Shown here piece by piece: positions 52,350-53,089 of a DNA stretch of 53,089 nt. Source of the stretch: Frankia sp. QA3 (GTDB taxonomy: Bacteria > Actinomycetota > Actinomycetes > Frankiales > Frankiaceae); NCBI RefSeq assembly GCF_000262465.1, contig NZ_CM001489.1:6933351-6986439 (forward strand). Reading direction: 5' to 3'. Position 1 is the first letter of the stretch. Each line of letters starts with the position of its first letter. The notes below the pieces were generated by a model. That model was not told the DNA's origin. It saw only the letters and a list, made by a program, of their open reading frames with translations, and made no database searches. The translations under genes and the position numbers were made by a program.

Positions 52350-52391
52350 GGGCCCATCCTCGCCTCCCATCGCCTTCGTTGCGGCGGAGAG

Positions 52392-53089
52392 TCAGGGCAT
52401 CGGAGCGGTTGGCTGGGGCAGCGGTGGGAGCGGGCCCCAGGTCTCGGCCGGCAGGCGGACCAGCCGGCCGCCGCGCGGCACCAGCCAGCCCAACCACCGC
52501 CACGCCTCGTCCGAAGCGCCGAGCAGCTCGTCCCCGCCTGCCGACCAGAGGGCCAGCTCGCCATCCGGGAGCTGCTCGAGCCGCCAGCCCCTCGGCCGGC
52601 CGGTGGTGGCGTCCCAGATCCGGGCGGTGCCGTCGTTGCTGGTGGTGAGGATGCGGGTGCCGTCGGGGCTCCACGCGCCGCTGGTGAGCCAGCTGGTGTG
52701 GCCGGTGAGGGTGAGGGTGAGGTGGTGGTGGCCGGTGGTGGCGTCCCAGATCCGGGCGGTGCCGTCGTTGCTGGTGGTGAGGATGCGGGTGCCGTCGGGG
52801 CTCCACGCGCCGCTGGTCAGCGGGCTGGTGTGGCTGGTGAGGGTGAGGTGGTGGTGGCCGGTGGTGGCGTTCCAGATCCGGGCGGTGCCGTCGTAGCTGG
52901 TGGTGAGGATGCGGGTGCCATCGGGGCTCCAGGCGCCGCTGGTGAGCCGGTCGGTGTGGCTGGTGAGGGTGAGGTGGTGGTGGCCGGTGGTGGCGTCCCA
53001 GATCCGGGCGGTGCCGTCGTAGCTGGTGGTGAGGATGCGGGTGTTGTCGGGGCTCCACGCGCCGCCGGACAGGGCGCTGGTGTGGCTGG
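52392..53089 (-). CDS. WD40-repeat protein, C-terminal part (cut by the window edge)
   Basis: An open frame on the minus strand, without a start in the window, ending ...ETWGPLPPLPQPTAPMP. It encodes at least four WD40 repeats of 42-44 residues with the unit HTSPLTSGAWSPDGTRILTTSNDGTARIWDATTG, followed by a 70-residue tail (RPRGWRLEQLPDGELALWSAGGDELLGA and others). Such proteins in actinobacteria often carry an NTPase, kinase or caspase-like domain at the N terminus, which lies outside the window, so the role cannot be told. The DNA repeats are nearly identical. Confidence 0.85.
   Translation of the reverse strand, partial: SHTSALSGGAWSPDNTRILTTSYDGTARIWDATTGHHHLTLTSHTDRLTSGAWSPDGTRILTTSYDGTARIWNATTGHHHLTLTSHTSPLTSGAWSPDGTRILTTSNDGTARIWDATTGHHHLTLTLTGHTSWLTSGAWSPDGTRILTTSNDGTARIWDATTGRPRGWRLEQLPDGELALWSAGGDELLGASDEAWRWLGWLVPRGGRLVRLPAETWGPLPPLPQPTAPMP
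52605..53089. repeat. Tandem 126/132-bp repeats coding for WD40 blades
   Basis: GTCCCAGATCCGGGCGG recurs at 52611, 52743, 52869 (with one change) and 52995, giving periods of 132, 126 and 126 bases. The extra six bases in one unit add two residues (LTLTLT instead of LTLT). Only a few substitutions separate the copies, and the array runs off the window. Confidence 0.9.

Overview
The window is high-GC DNA of an actinobacterial type. It carries many GTG starts, GGAGG-like ribosome binding sites, GTGA/ATGA gene overlaps, families typical of filamentous actinomycetes (DUF574 methyltransferase, GlxA regulators, MmyB-type XRE regulators, EAD1-domain effector) and many short in-frame tandem repeats. 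The style resembles Frankia or a close relative; that is an inference from gene content, not a database match.

Positions 1-28,900 hold mostly housekeeping and accessory genes in short operons: a GlcG/HbpS-like protein, a SelW-like redox protein, a branched-chain-type solute-binding lipoprotein, malate dehydrogenase, an EAD1-nucleotide cyclase-like effector, a large low-complexity protein of unknown function, a class IV aminotransferase, an SCP2-like protein, a Nudix-TerB fusion, a GlxA-type regulator, a membrane protein, a SnoaL-like protein and a YpfJ-like zinc peptidase. Next come a two-component system (15,012-17,217) and a translationally coupled four-gene operon: lipoprotein, peptidoglycan-binding membrane fusion protein, MacB-type ATPase and permease (17,892-21,737). 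Four regulator/target pairs follow: XRE/short-chain dehydrogenase, LysR/siderophore-interacting protein plus O-methyltransferase, and IclR/nitroreductase, with a DUF574 methyltransferase between them.

Positions 29,181-44,654 form a CRISPR-Cas island. A complete type I-B (Tneap/Cst-like) operon runs on the minus strand in the order cas6, cas8, cas7, a cas5-cas3 fusion, cas4, cas1, cas2 (38,494 to 30,060). Three arrays surround it: 12 repeats at 29,181-29,950, 12 at 39,093-39,846 and 30 at 42,692-44,654, giving 51 spacers. All use the same 30-bp repeat. Each array is preceded by a homologous leader of about 95 bp in which a TGACCTGCA motif occurs twice, exactly 70 bp apart, with the second copy 22 bp before the first repeat. 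Array 1 is read leftward, arrays 2 and 3 rightward. The main oddity is the single open frame joining Cas5 to the HD nuclease and helicase of Cas3. Between arrays 2 and 3 lie a small HTH protein, an NmrA-like oxidoreductase with a divergent LysR regulator, and a decayed fragment resembling the 3' end of the helicase-associated/WYL-like gene that lies intact on the far side of array 3.

Positions 44,736-53,089 hold that helicase-associated protein, an S15/CocE-type hydrolase, a TmrB-like P-loop protein, an EndoU-domain toxin with an overlapping candidate immunity gene, an NADPH-dependent FMN reductase and the 3' part of a WD40 protein whose repeats are nearly identical at DNA level. Besides CRISPR, the window therefore carries an EAD1-cyclase effector, a toxin-immunity pair and a TmrB-like protein as possible conflict functions.
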